Positions 45,393 to 58,847 are shown, counted from the stretch's first letter. The stretch: 64,000 nucleotides of DNA from Allacma fusca (GCA_947179485.1 OX359250.1:13684539-13748538), one strand, 5' to 3'. Notes: generated by a model not told the origin, from the letters alone. Translations and numbers: made by a program.

Positions 45393-47116
45393 AGGGGCCA
45401 TTCAAGTAATTCATAACGCAAAATTGGTCAAAATTTCACCCCCACCCACATGGTGTAACGCTAGGGTAACGCTGACTAAACTACCACCTACCCGACATAA
45501 CGCGTTACATGTTTATTAAATGCAGCTTTAGGAAATACATTAGATTAAATATATGTATGACTGCTTAAAGACTACGGTTCGTCCGGTAAAACTAGGTTAA
45601 TTCAATTTGTGGCTTCAGCCTCACATTCAACAATGGACTTTTTAACCGGTCAGAAATACTTGCAATAAATTCAATGTCACTGTCTTCATCATCACTGTCT
45701 GCAAACCCTTGTACAACACATTCAATAATGTCCTGCATTTTCTTTCAATTGCTTGAACAAATGACGTCAGGCAGAATTTATTAAGTAAATTTCCACAGCT
45801 TAAAGCTACAGCGTGATAATCACTTCCTTGATCCCCCTCCGGGATAACCCGAAGTGGTTCGAAACATGCTCCACATGCAATAAATTGTGCCATTTAAAAT
45901 TTTCTAATTAATTCAATAAATGATGTACAATACTTGAAATCTTTAAGGCGAATTTGGCTTTTCCATGGACAAATGTTTTCAACGATAAATGTTCAAAAAC
46001 GTATATGTATGAAATTTACGTTACGTATAATTATATATAATACAAGGATGGTAAATCGGAAAATATGAATTATTCTAATTCGAATTAAAATATTCAAGGT
46101 GAAGAATTCCGATTTAAAATACTTAAAGCAATACTGAAAAATATGAATTCTAATACGGATTTAAATATCCTCGAGTATTCGTTCATTAGGATTTCCGATT
46201 TGAATATTTATTTGAATACTCCTAGTATACTGAAAATACAAAGAATTTAATTATGGAAAAAATTCAACCTTAGAAACATGATATCATCAATATTTTGGGA
46301 AGATAGTTACCCCCGCAGGTCATTAAGTATAAATATAAGTGTTGAAAAATACGTTCAACTGATACTTGAATTCCAAAATCACTAATTGTGTTTCGGCCCA
46401 TTTGTAGTTACCTAAAAAAAATTTTAGTGACCTGAAAAAATCTTTAGTTTTATAAAAAAATCTTTAGTTAATAGTTTAGTATCAACGATTTAAATTACTT
46501 GAGTAAATAACGATTAGGACAAACAATAGTTTTGAGCACAACCGTTAAAAGATTACGACAAGTAAAAATAATTCGCTTTTATTTTAAGTAGAATGCGGAA
46601 GCATGTTCATTTCGAATGAAGAACACGTTCGCCAATGCTCTTTGATTAGCTTTACGTTGTAAGTAAAAATTGTGACAATTTAAGCATGTACACAGAAAAA
46701 TTAGAATGTGCCATTGAAAACAATACTTTTTTTTAATCGGAAATTAAAAAATATTTGAATACCAATTATTCCGATTAAAAAAATTATTGTGAATGCAATT
46801 TTAAATTAAAATACTTCCTGGGAATTATTTGGGATTCCAATATGAATTAAAATCTTCAAATTTTCGAATATAATTCCGATTCCGATTCGGATACCGATTC
46901 CGATTCCCATCCTTGCTATAATAGGACCACCAACTCGTCGTAAACTTCGAAGCTTTAAAGGCCGAGTCATTTAATTTTCAGAGGTAAGAAGGATCATCAA
47001 AACATTGCGTTACGTACGAAGGTGATCTACGACCCCCCGATGTGCGTAACAAAGCATAACGTTAGTTTGCTAGGCCACCCACTACCCCTTCGTTATGAAT
47101 TACTTGAACGGCCCCT
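45393..47116. mobile_element. Inverted-repeat element, AGGGGCCRTTCAAGTAATTC ends
   Basis: A 26-bp terminal inverted repeat (AGGGGCCATTCAAGTAATTC... and its complement, one mismatch) bounds 1724 bp. A second CGTTACGYAC/CTACCACCTACCC-like match lies just inside. The superfamily was not determined: flanks give no clear duplication (left CTCATA, right AAGGGT). It contains the 873-bp hAT at 46043-46915. Confidence 0.75.
46043..46915. mobile_element. Non-autonomous hAT, GATTCCGATT array family
   Basis: 873 bp, ends CAAGGATGGTAA / GGGAATCCATCC-like CCCATCCTTG, flanked by ATATAATA and CTATAATA (one mismatch). AT-rich arrays of GAATT/CGGAAT/GATTCCGATT units lie at 46060-46250 and 46740-46910. Confidence 0.8.
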
Positions 47117-48293
47117 AAGGGTTATCGAGTTCGAGTTCGAGTACCACATGCTCAATATACGAGTACGCGTACACGTGCACACAAGTGTTGCAAACTTTTG
47201 AATTTCCAGTAAAGAGACGAAGGCGCTAGCTAATATGAAACTAGTAAAAGCCCCGTGCTTCGCACAGGAGCAATTACTTGTGTAAATAAATAGTGTAAAT
47301 AATAAAAGTGTAAATGGCAATAGATCTCGTATCAAGGCCTGTCGAGAAGGCTTAATATTAATATCCCGCTTCGCCAGGCAAAGTAATCTCATATAAGACG
47401 TGAACTATTAACTGTAAGACTAACAATTCGTTTTTATATAGGTAGTTGGCAATTCATATTATTTATAATATTAATAATATATATTATATATATAATATAA
47501 TTATTTTATTTATTCATTCAAAATATTATGGGGCAACAGCTTCCGGCCCAGTAAAGTTTTCTCTCAAACTCAATATTTGGCTATACACGTGGAATTTAAC
47601 TAATCGCTTGATCAATTTAATACCAACGTCGTTATTAAACCTTGCTGTTGCATCACTGTATGGTGCTTCACCCCTTAGTGGATCAGCACAACGTGCTGAT
47701 CAAATATGATTTTTATGTTATTATAATTTGTATATAGATCCGTTGTACCGCAATATTGTAACTGAAGCCTCAGACACTGGACGCACTGATTATTTAAAAT
47801 AGAAAAAATGAAAGGATTTCATATTAGCGCAGCACATTTAACTTGCTATAGTTACTAAAGTCCATGGTTCCTACAATGCCTACAAATCAATCCTTACTTC
47901 CTAATGATATTTTTAGGGATATAAAGATCAAAACTCTGGATGCTAAGGCTTGTAATTATTCTTCCTATTTAATAAGAATCCCACACGAATGTGAACTAAG
48001 TTCAGCCATTAAAATTCTCCTCTTATCAAATTATTCAGTGCTGTAACCGAACGTAGTTTTTCTCACTACGTCTTAATTTAATCCAAATCTGCTGATTTAT
48101 GTCTAATGTTTATAATAATTATGATTAGCGTTTTTAAGTGATAATCTAAAATGGCGTAATATTGCGAGCTATCAGTATGCTGCAAGCAGTTGGTATATGC
48201 CGAGAAGATCAGCGAGCTGAGCGAGCTGAAAAACCTCTCCACTGCGACAGAGTTTCAGCTTTCAGCCCGCTCTACTTCTCGGCTTGTTGTATA

Positions 48294-49131
48294 TAGGGTA
48301 TGTCGATTTGAAAATGCCCGGCATTTTGGGCAACTCGCCCGCCCAAAATGCCAGGGCATTTTGGGCATTTTCATTTCAGGGCGAGGGCGGCATAATAGGG
48401 CATATTGGGCAAGGGCATGTTGGGCATTTTCATTGAGGGCAAATTGGGCATTTTGGGCAGAATCGTGCAATATAATAGAACAATCTATACAATTTGACAA
48501 TGAATTTGAAAATTTCTTTGTAATTTTGGAGAAAAAGCGTTCAAAATTATCTTGAAAATTTTATTCTGTATGTCATTATTTTGACAAAGTTAATTCAACC
48601 GGTGATGAAATACGTTTGGATATCACAGGTCATATTGAACATTACAATTTGTGAAACACCTGTACAGTACACGATACGGCTATAAATTAAAATATTCTAG
48701 GAACTATTTTTCCAAACTGCAGACGATGTTCAATGAACGATTTATTTCATATTATTGTTTACGCAGAAATTTATTTTCGTAGAATAAATAAATGATATCA
48801 CCTCATGTCAATGAAATTAAATTGATTTGACTGTTTTTGCCATTAAAATATACACGAAGAAGCGAATTACCAGACATTCACATTTGTAACTTACCCTTGG
48901 CTGGGCTTTCATGCATTTGGAGGGATATTCTGAATACAAGTATGCTAGTAACCCAATTTTGGTGCCATGAAAATGCCCAAAATGCCCAACTTGCCCTGCC
49001 CAAAATGCCCAAAATCAGGGCATTTTCAAAAGCTGCCCACATGCCCAGTTTTTGGTCATGTGGGCAGGTATTTTGGGCATTTTCAGCTGGGCGGGCAAAT
49101 ACTGCAGGGCATTTTCAATCGACATACCCTA
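48294..49131. mobile_element. Non-autonomous hAT, GGGCAT array family, copy 2
   Basis: 838 bp, ends TAGGGTATGTCGATTTGAAA / TTTTCAATCGACATACCCTA, with a perfect duplication GTTGTATA (48286-48293 and 49132-49139). GGGCATTTTGGGCA arrays lie at 48310-48465 and 48965-49115. Frames crossing the arrays (proline/cysteine-rich) are artefacts of the repeat. Confidence 0.93.
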
Positions 49132-49797
49132 GTTGTATATACCACCGACTTGCTTGGCTATATAGTGAAATAATATAGTACATACCGGCTTGGCTTGCTA
49201 TATAGTGAAATAAGCCGGGAAGGTTTGAATTCGTGAAATAAGCCGGGAAGGTTTGAATTGTACTACAAACGCGCGAAGGTTTAAATCAACAGAAGTGCTC
49301 AATAATAATAAAGGATGGCTGAACATATTAACACAAACTCTTCGACAGGCGTAGTTGAATTGATTGAAAATTTACAGAGACACTTTAACAACTGCATGTT
49401 CAATTTAAAATTTTTGGGGAATTATTTGTGAGAAATTAAATGAATCTAAAAAAAATCACTGTTCAATTGTGGTCTTGTTATTATTAAATACTCGAGTATG
49501 AAGACTCGAGTCACGGCACGAGTACGAGTACGGGATTTCGGTATTTACAGTTCCGTACTCGCGAGTATTAAACAAGTTCGGGTTCTGAACTGGAACTCGG
49601 TCGCTTATTTCAAGTATTTTCCTGAGTACTCGTATATGTGGCGAGTACGAGTACCTTGGATTGGAGTCCATACTCGATGCTTCGATTTCGAGTACGAGTT
49701 CGAGTACGGTTCCGCAAGGTAATCACTCAATAAGGAGCTATACGTGGAACTCAGGACTTCACAAGGAAAAGCATGCGTGGAATGACTAGGACTAGAT

Positions 49798-51022
49798 CAG
49801 AGCTGCGTTCAAGTCAAGTTATTTTAGACAACTTGACTTGAACTTGACTTGAACTTGAAAAAATTGTCTAAGCGAGGTATCCACACTTGTACTTGATGAA
49901 TCAAGTTTCTCAAGCAACTTGACTATTCAAGTACTCGATTTTCAAGTTCATTTTATTGAACTTGAACTTGATCGTAACTTGACGTTCAAGTTGGGCACAT
50001 AACTTGACTTGAACGTGAACTTGAACTTGTACTTGAACTTGATTATTCAAGTAATTTTTTCGTGAATGAATAAACAATACTAAAAATTTCGTCCACAACT
50101 ATTATAGCATAGCTAATAATGGCTAGGTCGTGATTAGGATAAACTAAACGGCACGCAGTTGATATTCTTTACTTTAAAATTGCTAAAAAATTTAAAATAC
50201 TCGATCAAATAACTGTAAACATTGTAGTCCAATCTAATTTACTAATTTGCACTATTAAGAGTTTAGAAATCACATTACTGGCCTGCTCACATTAGTGTTG
50301 CACTCATCTGGTGAGTGTAACCAGCAGTTATATTCATAAATATTTGTCGTCGTTAATTTTATTTAACCAATGTTGATTTATAAGGTTGTTCGTCTGCGCC
50401 ATCATGTTTAATATCAGCAAAAACTATTTTTACATGAAATTATGAATTACTCTTAAACCTCCTCTTAGCTTCAGAACAGGTGAAGTGAACAATCACTTCA
50501 TTTTTATAATGGAACAAGAACCCCGAGTATCAAGAACATCTTCATAAAACAATAAGACGGAAATTTTAATTATTCAAAATTCAAGGTTTGGAAACAGGAC
50601 ACAAGAATTATTCTCGATCACTGGCCATCGTGGCTACTTTAATGTCGTTGGAATGAAAACAAATACAAAGATGTCATTATTATGATGATTGACGCCCAAT
50701 TTTATTTTTAGTGGGATGCAATGATGCCACTAATTAGGCATTACTTACATTGCTTTTCAGTGACAAAAACTCAAGTTATACTCAAGTTTTATTCAAGTAC
50801 TTCCATTCATTGTACTTGAACTTGACTTGATTTTACAATCAAGTAATAAATTATTAACTTGAACTTGATCGAACTTGAACTTGAAAATTCAAGTTAAAAT
50901 TATAGTTTCACTTGAACTTGATGTTCAAGTTTCAAGTTACAAAATTGTCTGCACTTGACTTGACTTGAACTTGATACGCACTTGAACTATTCAAGTTATA
51001 CTTGAACTTGAACGCAGCTCTG
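49798..51022. mobile_element. Non-autonomous hAT, ACTTGA array family, copy 2
   Basis: 1225 bp, ends CAGAGCTGCGTTCAAGT / ACTTGAACGCAGCTCTG, with a perfect duplication GACTAGAT (49790-49797 and 51023-51030). TCAAGT/ACTTGA arrays lie at 49805-50060 and 50765-51015. Size, end sequence and motif match the element at 1551-2780. Confidence 0.93.
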
Positions 51023-51084
51023 GACTAGATTAAGCTATTCCCGTGGAAAGGTATGACAGACTTCACTGGACCATTTGCAAAAGT

Positions 51085-51925
51085 AAAAAATCGGGTCGGG
51101 CCTCGGCCCGACCCGCCCGTGCGGGTTATGGGTGGGTTCGGGCTTAATATTTTTTTGTGTTGCAAGTTGCGGTTCGGGCTGGGTTGCTATCGTATTTCAA
51201 TGGGTCGGGTCGGGTCGTACTCTATGCACGTTGTGCGGGTGGGTTCGGGCTGGATCTAAATATTTGCGTGGCCCGCAAGTAGCCCGCAAACCGTTTAAAT
51301 TTCAATCAACGATGTTTAGGATTTTTCCACTAGAATTATTGCTTCCATTTGTACTTGCTCACATGAATGTGCATTTGTAAGTGCTGGCCGTTTATATTCT
51401 TGTTTCATCGTTTTCTCGCTAATCATAGTGTGACTTGTCATAGCGTTTTAAAGTTTCTTCTCTCAACTTAAAAATGTGTATATTAATTAATTTTATTAAT
51501 TAAATTATTATCTTATTATTAAAATATCTTACATTTGGCGTATTAAGTCTTACTTTATGAATTTGCTGAACCTTGACGTACTCAACTTTCCCTCGGTAGC
51601 TGCTCGTATTGTTACAAGTTGTACTACAATACTACAAATAATAAAATTCCATGTTCTTCGATCTTCCAGATGAACGGTCAGTAATAATTTTAAATACATT
51701 AAAATGCTATAAAACGCTTGCGGGTCCCCGCGGGGGCCCGCAAGCTGGGTTGGGCCGTCTCAACTGAAACCTGGCAGGCTGCGGTCTGGTGCGGGCCTAA
51801 AAAAATATTGTCGGGACGTGGCGGGCTGATGTTTCAGAAATTGACTTTCGGGTCGGGCGGGTCCGGGCTCCCCATTTGCGGGAAAGACTCGGGTTGGGTT
51901 GGGAAATTACCTGCGGGCCACACCT
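51085..51925. repeat. GCGGGTCGGG paired arrays (probable hAT, ends unresolved)
   Basis: Two GC-rich arrays of CGGGT/GCCCG units (51090-51290 and 51715-51925) enclose a ~400-bp AT-rich core, the same design as the verified hATs. The candidate right end is CCACACCTTTAC; I found no matching left terminus or duplication. Confidence 0.6.
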
Positions 51926-52627
51926 TTACTCAGAAGATGGTTCAAGCATTCACCTAAAAACAAGAAATCCTCTGACAAACAAGCATGTATTCGGCGACGG
52001 AGTATATTTGTTATTTACGGTATTTATTTTCGGCAGGAAAACAATTTTTTTTGAGTTTTTGAATCAAAAATCATTTGCTGTCTAAAACTCTTCTCGGGTA
52101 AACTAAGTTTTACCCATTATACTTTTTTGTTTTGATATTAAGTAGATATATTTAATGGCACGTTAAATTGCCTAACTCAATTTAAATCAACTTCAAGTCA
52201 ATTTCAATTCAACTTCAATTTGTACGAATATTACAACTTCAAATTGCCAACTTCAAATAATGAAGCCATAAGTTGGTTACCGGAAATTGACTGTCAATTA
52301 AAAAATTGATTTGCAATTGGTCAAATACAACTATGAGACCGAAATTGAGTTGAAAATTCAATTTCAAGTTCAAATAACGTGATCACTTGAGTTGTGAGGA
52401 GCCCTACTTGCCAGCGTTTTTCAGAATCTGTTTTTTGCGATTCTCGTTCTCGAAGATGTTAATCTTCTTACTCGGGGCTTCCCCAATTCATTCGATTGAA
52501 ATCAGACTCCGACATTAAAACCTGCCTTCTGCGTTCCATTTTTGACTTGTATGTTTACCCAGGTGAAACGTATGTACGTACATATAAAATGGTATAAAAA
52601 CCAGCAACAAAACGCAGTACTTGTACC

Positions 52628-55600
52628 TAGGCATTGGCATATCGGTCATTTTTTAAATATCGTTAATATCGTTATCGTTCATCCTAAAAATGACGATAAC
52701 GATATCGAAGGACGATATAACGATATTTATTTCAATTTGAAACGCAAAGGTTAATAATGGAAAATGCAAAAATAATAGACCAAAAACTGCCAAAGTATTG
52801 ATGATTAGTTAAGTACTCACTTCATTACTACTGTTTACGACAAAAATAGCCACAAAAATTCATTGTTCGAAACATTATCAAAGAACTTTGCTTTTTACTG
52901 ATCCCGTTCCAAAGAGACTATAGTTGGTATTAACTGAATGAAAACTGGTGCTGATAATGAGGATTTACGTAAGGCAAACCAAGTATATTTTATCCCCACC
53001 AACAACATAATTGGTATTCATTTTTCTGAAACTGGTGAGCAGGGTTGCACAAATGAAAATGCCCTAGGTTTTATGCCTGCCCTCCTGAAAATGCCCAAAA
53101 CGCCGAAAATGTCGAAAATGCCCGGAATTTTGGGCATTTTGGGCATTTTTACAGAAACTTATACACTATGACCATTAGCGAATATAAGTGAGGTATTCAT
53201 AGCATAATCAAACCCATCAAGTTTTAGAAAATGTTATAGTTGATTTAAAAAAATATTTCGTCTAATTCGTTACTAATGGCCAGTGGTTATTTCAATAATC
53301 TTAAAAAAATTTAAGCCCCAACGGAGTTGCAAACATTCAACGCTGTACGTTATAAAAAACTTTGGGATTTGGAAAGAACAATTTGCACAGTAGTTTGCAA
53401 AGGACACCGCACAATCCTTACGAGAATATGCCCCCTGTTCGATCTCGATAAGAAAATTACTGGAGGGTGCACCTTGAAGAGTAGATCATTTTTGATAATT
53501 GGCCTAAAGAAATCGTAATGCAGGATTCGGAGATATCCCGGGTTAAAGTTACCGAAAAATGAGGGGGGGGGCTCAAGGGGTACCAAAAATTTCAAACCGT
53601 GAAAATTAGCAATATAACTTCAAAAATGACAAGAATAAAAATTAAATAACGTGTACAAAAAATTTCAGCGAGATATGACCTCAACTTTCCAAGATATTGA
53701 CCTCAAGAGGTCAAAGAACGTCAATACCGGTTTCATACTCTAAACTCGGATAAAACTGTTCCAGATTAGAACTAGGGCTTTCATTAGACATATATTCAAC
53801 TTGTGCCGAGGTTGGTTCCAGTTTGTGACACGATGACCCAGCTGTGACCTCCGAGGTCAATACCTTACCCATACCGGATTTGTTGCCTTAAAATCCTTCG
53901 AATTGCCCGCAAATAGACTAGAACTTTTAGTTTGAGCCCAGATAAGTTGCCTGTCTAGTTTGGTTCCATTTAGTGACACGATGACCCAGCTGTGACCTCC
54001 GAGGTCAATACCTTACCCATACCGGATTTGGTGCCTTAAAATCATTCGAATTGCCCGCAAATAGACTAGAACTTTTAGTTTAAGCCCAGATAAGTTGCCT
54101 GTCAAGTTTGGTTCCATTTAGTGACACGATGACCTAGCTGTGACCTCCGAAGTCAATACCTTATCCATACCGGATTTAGTGCCTAAAAATCATTCGAATT
54201 GCCCGAAAATAGACTAGATTTTTTAGTTTAAGTCCGGAGCTTTAAATAACAGTGTTATGCGTTTTGGGATGTTTGGAATAAACACCTAACACAGCCATTA
54301 GGGTTTCCAATAATAATAACTGCGGAGATAAATATGTATATATACACACATTGTTCGTTCCCTTTATATTCGTGGTAATTTTTTAGTTGTACTGATGGGG
54401 TACCGATCTTATTGTATTCAATAAAACCTCAATAGCTATTAACGTGAAATTAGCAGAAATAGAATTATAATTCAGATTCGTAATGACCGTTGTTAGCCAC
54501 CAGTGAGGACTATTGGATCTAATTTCCTTACTGTTTGTATTACATTCTACTACTTTATTCTAAAACACCATGAATTTCTCTTTAAACATTGCATTTTTGG
54601 GTAGAGGCAGTGGTATCTGGCTGAGTTAACACACATTTAGAGAGTAGAGTAGAGTTAGAGTAGCGCCAATAACTTTAACACATAATTGAATAAAATAATT
54701 GCTAGCAACTCAGCTAATCGTAATAGCTGTAGAGCTCGTTTATTCTATCCAAAACCGCTGGAAGAGTATAGTGTGATAGTAGAGGCACCCGTGGAAAATA
54801 TATAAATAAATATAAGTATAATAGAATAGAGCTTGCTGAAATGCCCGTCACTGCTGTTGTGAGGAAATAAATGCATTTCACAAATTTTCAGTTACCAAAA
54901 GTTCTAGAATATTTACGGGCAATTATAATGATTTTTAGACACCAAATCCGGTATGGATGTGATATTGACCTCCGACGCCACAGCTGGGTCATCGTGTCAC
55001 TAAATGGAACCAAACTTGACAGGCAACTTATCTGGGCTCAAACTAAAAGTTCTAGTCTATTTGCGGGCAATTCGAATGATTTTAAGGCACCAAATCCGGT
55101 ATGGGTAAAGTATTGACCTCGGAGGTCATAGCTGGGTCATCGTGTCACAAACTGGAACCAAACTCGGCACACGTTGAATATATGTCTAATGAAAGCCCTA
55201 GTTCTAATCTGGGACAGTTTCATCAGCGTTTAGAGTATGAAACCGGTATTGACGTTCTTTGACCTCTTGAGGTCAATATCTTGGAAAGTTGAGGTAATAT
55301 CTCGCTGAAATTTTTTGTACACGTTATTTAATTTTTATTCTTGTCATTTTTGAAGTTATATTACTAATTTTCCAGGTTTGAAATTTTTGGTACCCCTTGA
55401 GCCCCCCCCTCATTTTTCGGTAACTTTAACCCGGGATATCTCCGAATCCTGCATTACGATTTCTTTAGGCCAATTATCAAAAATGATCTACTCTTCAAGG
55501 TGCACCCTCCAGTAATTTTCTTATCGAGATCGAACAGGGGGCATATTCTCGTAAGGATTGTGCGGTGTCCTTCCGTATTTTGATAATGGCTTGTAAAGTA

Positions 55601-56537
55601 TAGACAATTTTACACTTTCATTAGATACATAAGATGCGAGCGTTATAATATATGTGAAAACTTGGAGCTTCCGTAGCAAATTTTGTGTCGACTTTGAAAA
55701 TTGCATTTAGCCCTAGTAAACCAGTGTAATAATTCCAGGAGTCCAAAATGTAACAATATATTGTATAAAAATATAATATAATAAATATATTTATGTAGAT
55801 GATGACGAGTTTTGAAGCTCACAAACAAAGATATTTTAAATCTTTTAACAACTGTTTTATCTTTTTGTGTCGCATCTTTACCCGAATAAGTTTGTTCTTG
55901 AAGTATAAATAATTACAGACACGGTGTACAAGCGAATTTTTACAACAAAATAAGTAAAATAGAATTATTATTATTTTTCCATAAATATGTCTATATCAAC
56001 TTTCTCCAGGTTTCAACCGTTTGTTTCTATAATTTTATCATGTAATCCAGTTGAATATTAAAATTATTTGCAATATACTTTTTTGTGACATATTTTGCAA
56101 AATTAGCAGGCAGCTAAAACCATATATTTAAAAAATTAGAGCGAATATGCCTAAAATGCCTGCTCTAGGCTGAATATGACCAAAATGCCACCAAGTTTGC
56201 TTTGATTCCAGCAGAAACAAACTTTGAATTAATTTAAAAAAAAACTGGTTCTGACAATGAGCAATCCCGTAAGCTACAGCTAGTATAGTAATTTACATGG
56301 TATTATTATGAGCTGACTGAATGTTTTGAATTAGTGAACAGACATTACAATTTTGGGGGTGAATTAGTATTTGGGTAGTATAGTGTACTGTTTTTGGAAA
56401 CTGGACCACGTATTTACGATATGGAAACTGACCGATAGATCGTTCTAAGTTTACGATAATTATCGTTCAATATCGTTTCCAAAAATGTACGATATGGACG
56501 ATAATATCGTATGGCTATATCGGTATGCCAACGCCTA
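52628..56537. mobile_element. hAT, CGATAACGATAT array family, carrying a large palindrome
   Basis: 3910 bp, ends TAGGCATTGGCATATCGG / CCGATATAGCCATACGA-side CGGTATGCCAACGCCTA, with a perfect duplication CTTGTACC (52620-52627 and 56538-56545). Arrays of CGATAT/CGTTAT palindromes lie at 52650-52735 and 56410-56520. Between them are fragments of the GGGCAT family (53060-53150 and 56145-56195) and the 2.2-kb palindrome. Confidence 0.85.
53400..55573. mobile_element. Foldback element: 2.2-kb palindrome with 148-bp repeats
   Basis: Starts GGACACCGCACAATCC and ends with its complement. Left arm about 53400-54240 pairs with right arm about 54880-55573 around a ~600-bp AT-rich centre. Each arm contains 148-bp units (GTGACACGATGACC recurs at 53825, 53973 and 54121; at least two inverted units on the right). 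A single-arm fragment is at 3776-3968. No target duplication was visible. Confidence 0.85.
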
Positions 56538-56599
56538 CTTGTACCCAATACCTTTTAATTCTCATGTAACTAAAATGATTTTAAGCTACCCAATTACAT

Positions 56600-57078
56600 T
56601 AGTGTTTCTGTTCGGTATCGGGAATTCCCGAGGTTCCGGTACGGTTTCGGGTCAACGTTTTAAAGAACCGTTACATTTCGGTTCGGTTTCGGGTCATCGG
56701 TTTATGAACCGTCAAATTTCGGTCCGGTTTCGGGTACAAAAATCAAAACCGAAAGTTTTCGGGAATGGTTTGTTAAAGCTGCCGTTTTGGATGAAAACGC
56801 GAAACTTGCATTTGGCCAGCAGTTGTCAACTATCATTTGAAAAGGCGATATAATTTTAGCTTCCATAAAAATGAATCATATTTTTTTTTCTGTCTATTCG
56901 GAAAGGAACCGGAACCGGTTCGGGAACCGCTTTTATTTTCCGGATCGGTTCCGGGAAGCCAAAAATGTCCCGGACTCGAAAATATCGGTTCCGGTTTTGG
57001 GAACAGAATTGGGATTTTTTTCGGTTCGGGAAAACAAGTCGGGTCGAGTCCATGTTTTGGTACCGTTCAGAAACACTA
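56600..57078. mobile_element. Non-autonomous hAT, GGTTCGGTTTCGGG array family
   Basis: 479 bp, ends TAGTGTTTCTGTTCGGTA / TACCGTTCAGAAACACTA, with a perfect duplication AATTACAT (56592-56599 and 57079-57086). GGTTCGG/CCGAAACC arrays nearly meet in the middle (56625-56780 and 56890-57060). Confidence 0.93.
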
Positions 57079-57086
57079 AATTACAT

Positions 57087-57828
57087 GCATTGCGGATGAA
57101 GTAATTTTTTATGGGTAATAGAGTGGTCAATCATAATTTAAAATAAATGTATTCAAAATATTAAGCAAACATCTGAAAAGTAGCTGGTTTTTTTGAATGT
57201 TTTGATATTTTAAGTTTAGTTATAGTCGGCTTAACTCTAAATTATACATATCCATGAAGATTTAAAAATATATTATTTTCAGTCGTCGATCGTACTTTTG
57301 AGGCCTACGTCCATTAATTGTTCAGACCTTTAAAATATGATTGGGCATTCCAGCCGGTGTTATTATATTTAGATATTCAATTGGATGATAGCTGGAATCA
57401 TCCCGGGTTGCACACGCACAGTCAAAGCGCTTTTGTAAACTGTTCCGACACTCGGAATTAATTAAACGGCAATCTATACTCTACGAGCAGCATAGCCACC
57501 GCCTGCGTCGGTGGAAGCATGCTATGTAATGTAATGGGAGAGGACGCGGAGCGGCAATTCTATAGCTAAACCCACAGCGTGCTGTGTTGCGTGCCGTGTG
57601 CTTGTACATTGCATTACTTAAAGCAAAAGCGCTTTATGGCATTGTGTACTCGCAAGCCTAAAAAGCGCGTTGAGGAGGGAGCGAAGATTTAAAAATGTCC
57701 CCTCTTCTGTCATCATCTTCAAATTAAAGTATTTAGATGTGAGTTTCAGCTTTCCCCAATCCGCAACAGGCTTTTCCACTAACATTTTTAAGATCCATGA
57801 ACACAAAACACCGCAGCCATTAGGAATA
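57087..57828. other. No gene recognised between two hAT insertions
   Basis: Includes a GC-richer block (57470-57620). A minus-strand open stretch near 57700-57833 (EKPVADWGKLKLTSKYFNLK) could be a coding fossil but matches nothing I know. Confidence 0.35.
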
Positions 57829-57836
57829 GACATGTA

Positions 57837-58636
57837 AACTACGATATCGTAGTACGGTAATACCGTAATTACCGTAAAAAATTTAGGTACGGTTTAGGTA
57901 CGATAATTCTCGGCTTTTTGAAGCGATATCGTAACTCCATACGATATCGTCAGTCTAGCGGAAGGCTCATAAAACTGTGGTGTTACACACTCGAATTTTC
58001 ATTAAAAAGTGTTAAACTCAAAAATGAAAGGAATTCGTTCGACAATAAAGATTGTGTGTAGTGTCAATATGGAAAAAAATTAATCGAACTGATTATTAAG
58101 AATCTAAACCAAGTCGTGCGTCTAGTAGTTCAAGTGTTTGGATACATTTTTTGAGTCGGTCTGATGGCATGATGGCACTTCACCTGTTATGAGAAAGAGA
58201 TGGGAAGTCACTTCCTAAATTAATATAAGTACGACCAAATTTGGTAAAGATTTAGTTTAGGAAAAATTACTAGAAGATAGATCGAAGAATTCGGTATCGT
58301 TTTCTACATTTTATGATTTTCATATTTTTCATACGAATGTTAAAAAGGAAATTTGATTTTGTTTCGAACTAGCTTAGTTTTTAAGGAATTTCTGCACAAT
58401 AAATACTCTCACATTAATTGACATCAAAGACGCTAAACTGATTGTTGAATAAATGATGTTGGATTTTTTACTTCATATCTTTACTAACATACCATAAAAA
58501 TCAACTTATATTCGTGTTTTTTTACCAAAATCTGATAAATTTACGATACCGTACCTTAAAAATATTACCGGAGTTTTTCCACTTTACGGTAACGGTAATT
58601 ACGGTATTTTAAACAAGAACGGTATGAACATGTCTA
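57837..58636. mobile_element. Non-autonomous hAT, TACGGTAATTACCGTA array family
   Basis: 800 bp, ends TAGACATGTAAAC / GAACATGTCTA, with a perfect duplication ATTAGGAA (57829-57836 and 58637-58644). Palindromic TACGGTAATACCGTAATTAC arrays lie at 57845-57965 and 58545-58625. Confidence 0.92.
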
Positions 58637-58847
58637 ATTAGGAACACTAGAACAAATAATCAATAGCATAATGAGTATTTATGTGTAGTTATGAACGAAA
58701 CAAAGCATTTCCGGGACAAACTCAAAGATGTAGCTATTGTAATAACATTTTAATAAAAAAATTACCCGTGTTGCATATTTGAATGCAAAGAATTTGATTT
58801 GATCGTCAGTTTTGTAATTCCATATCCACTTTTTGTTAATTCAGAAA

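Larger units (their letters stand above)
45208..49742. mobile_element. Large hAT, CGAGTACGAGT array family, with three nested elements
   Basis: Ends TATAGCTCCTTATCGAGT / ACTCAATAAGGAGCTATA and a perfect duplication CGTGGAAC (45200-45207 and 49743-49750). CGAGTA/TACTCG arrays lie at 45215-45380, 47115-47180 and 49490-49725. Nested inside are the 45393-47116 inverted-repeat element (which contains a hAT) and the 48294-49131 hAT. No transposase was recognised. Confidence 0.88.

Noticed and set aside
55521-55828. Short minus-strand frames near the palindrome's right edge
   Set aside because: They cross the element boundary and lack any coding feature.
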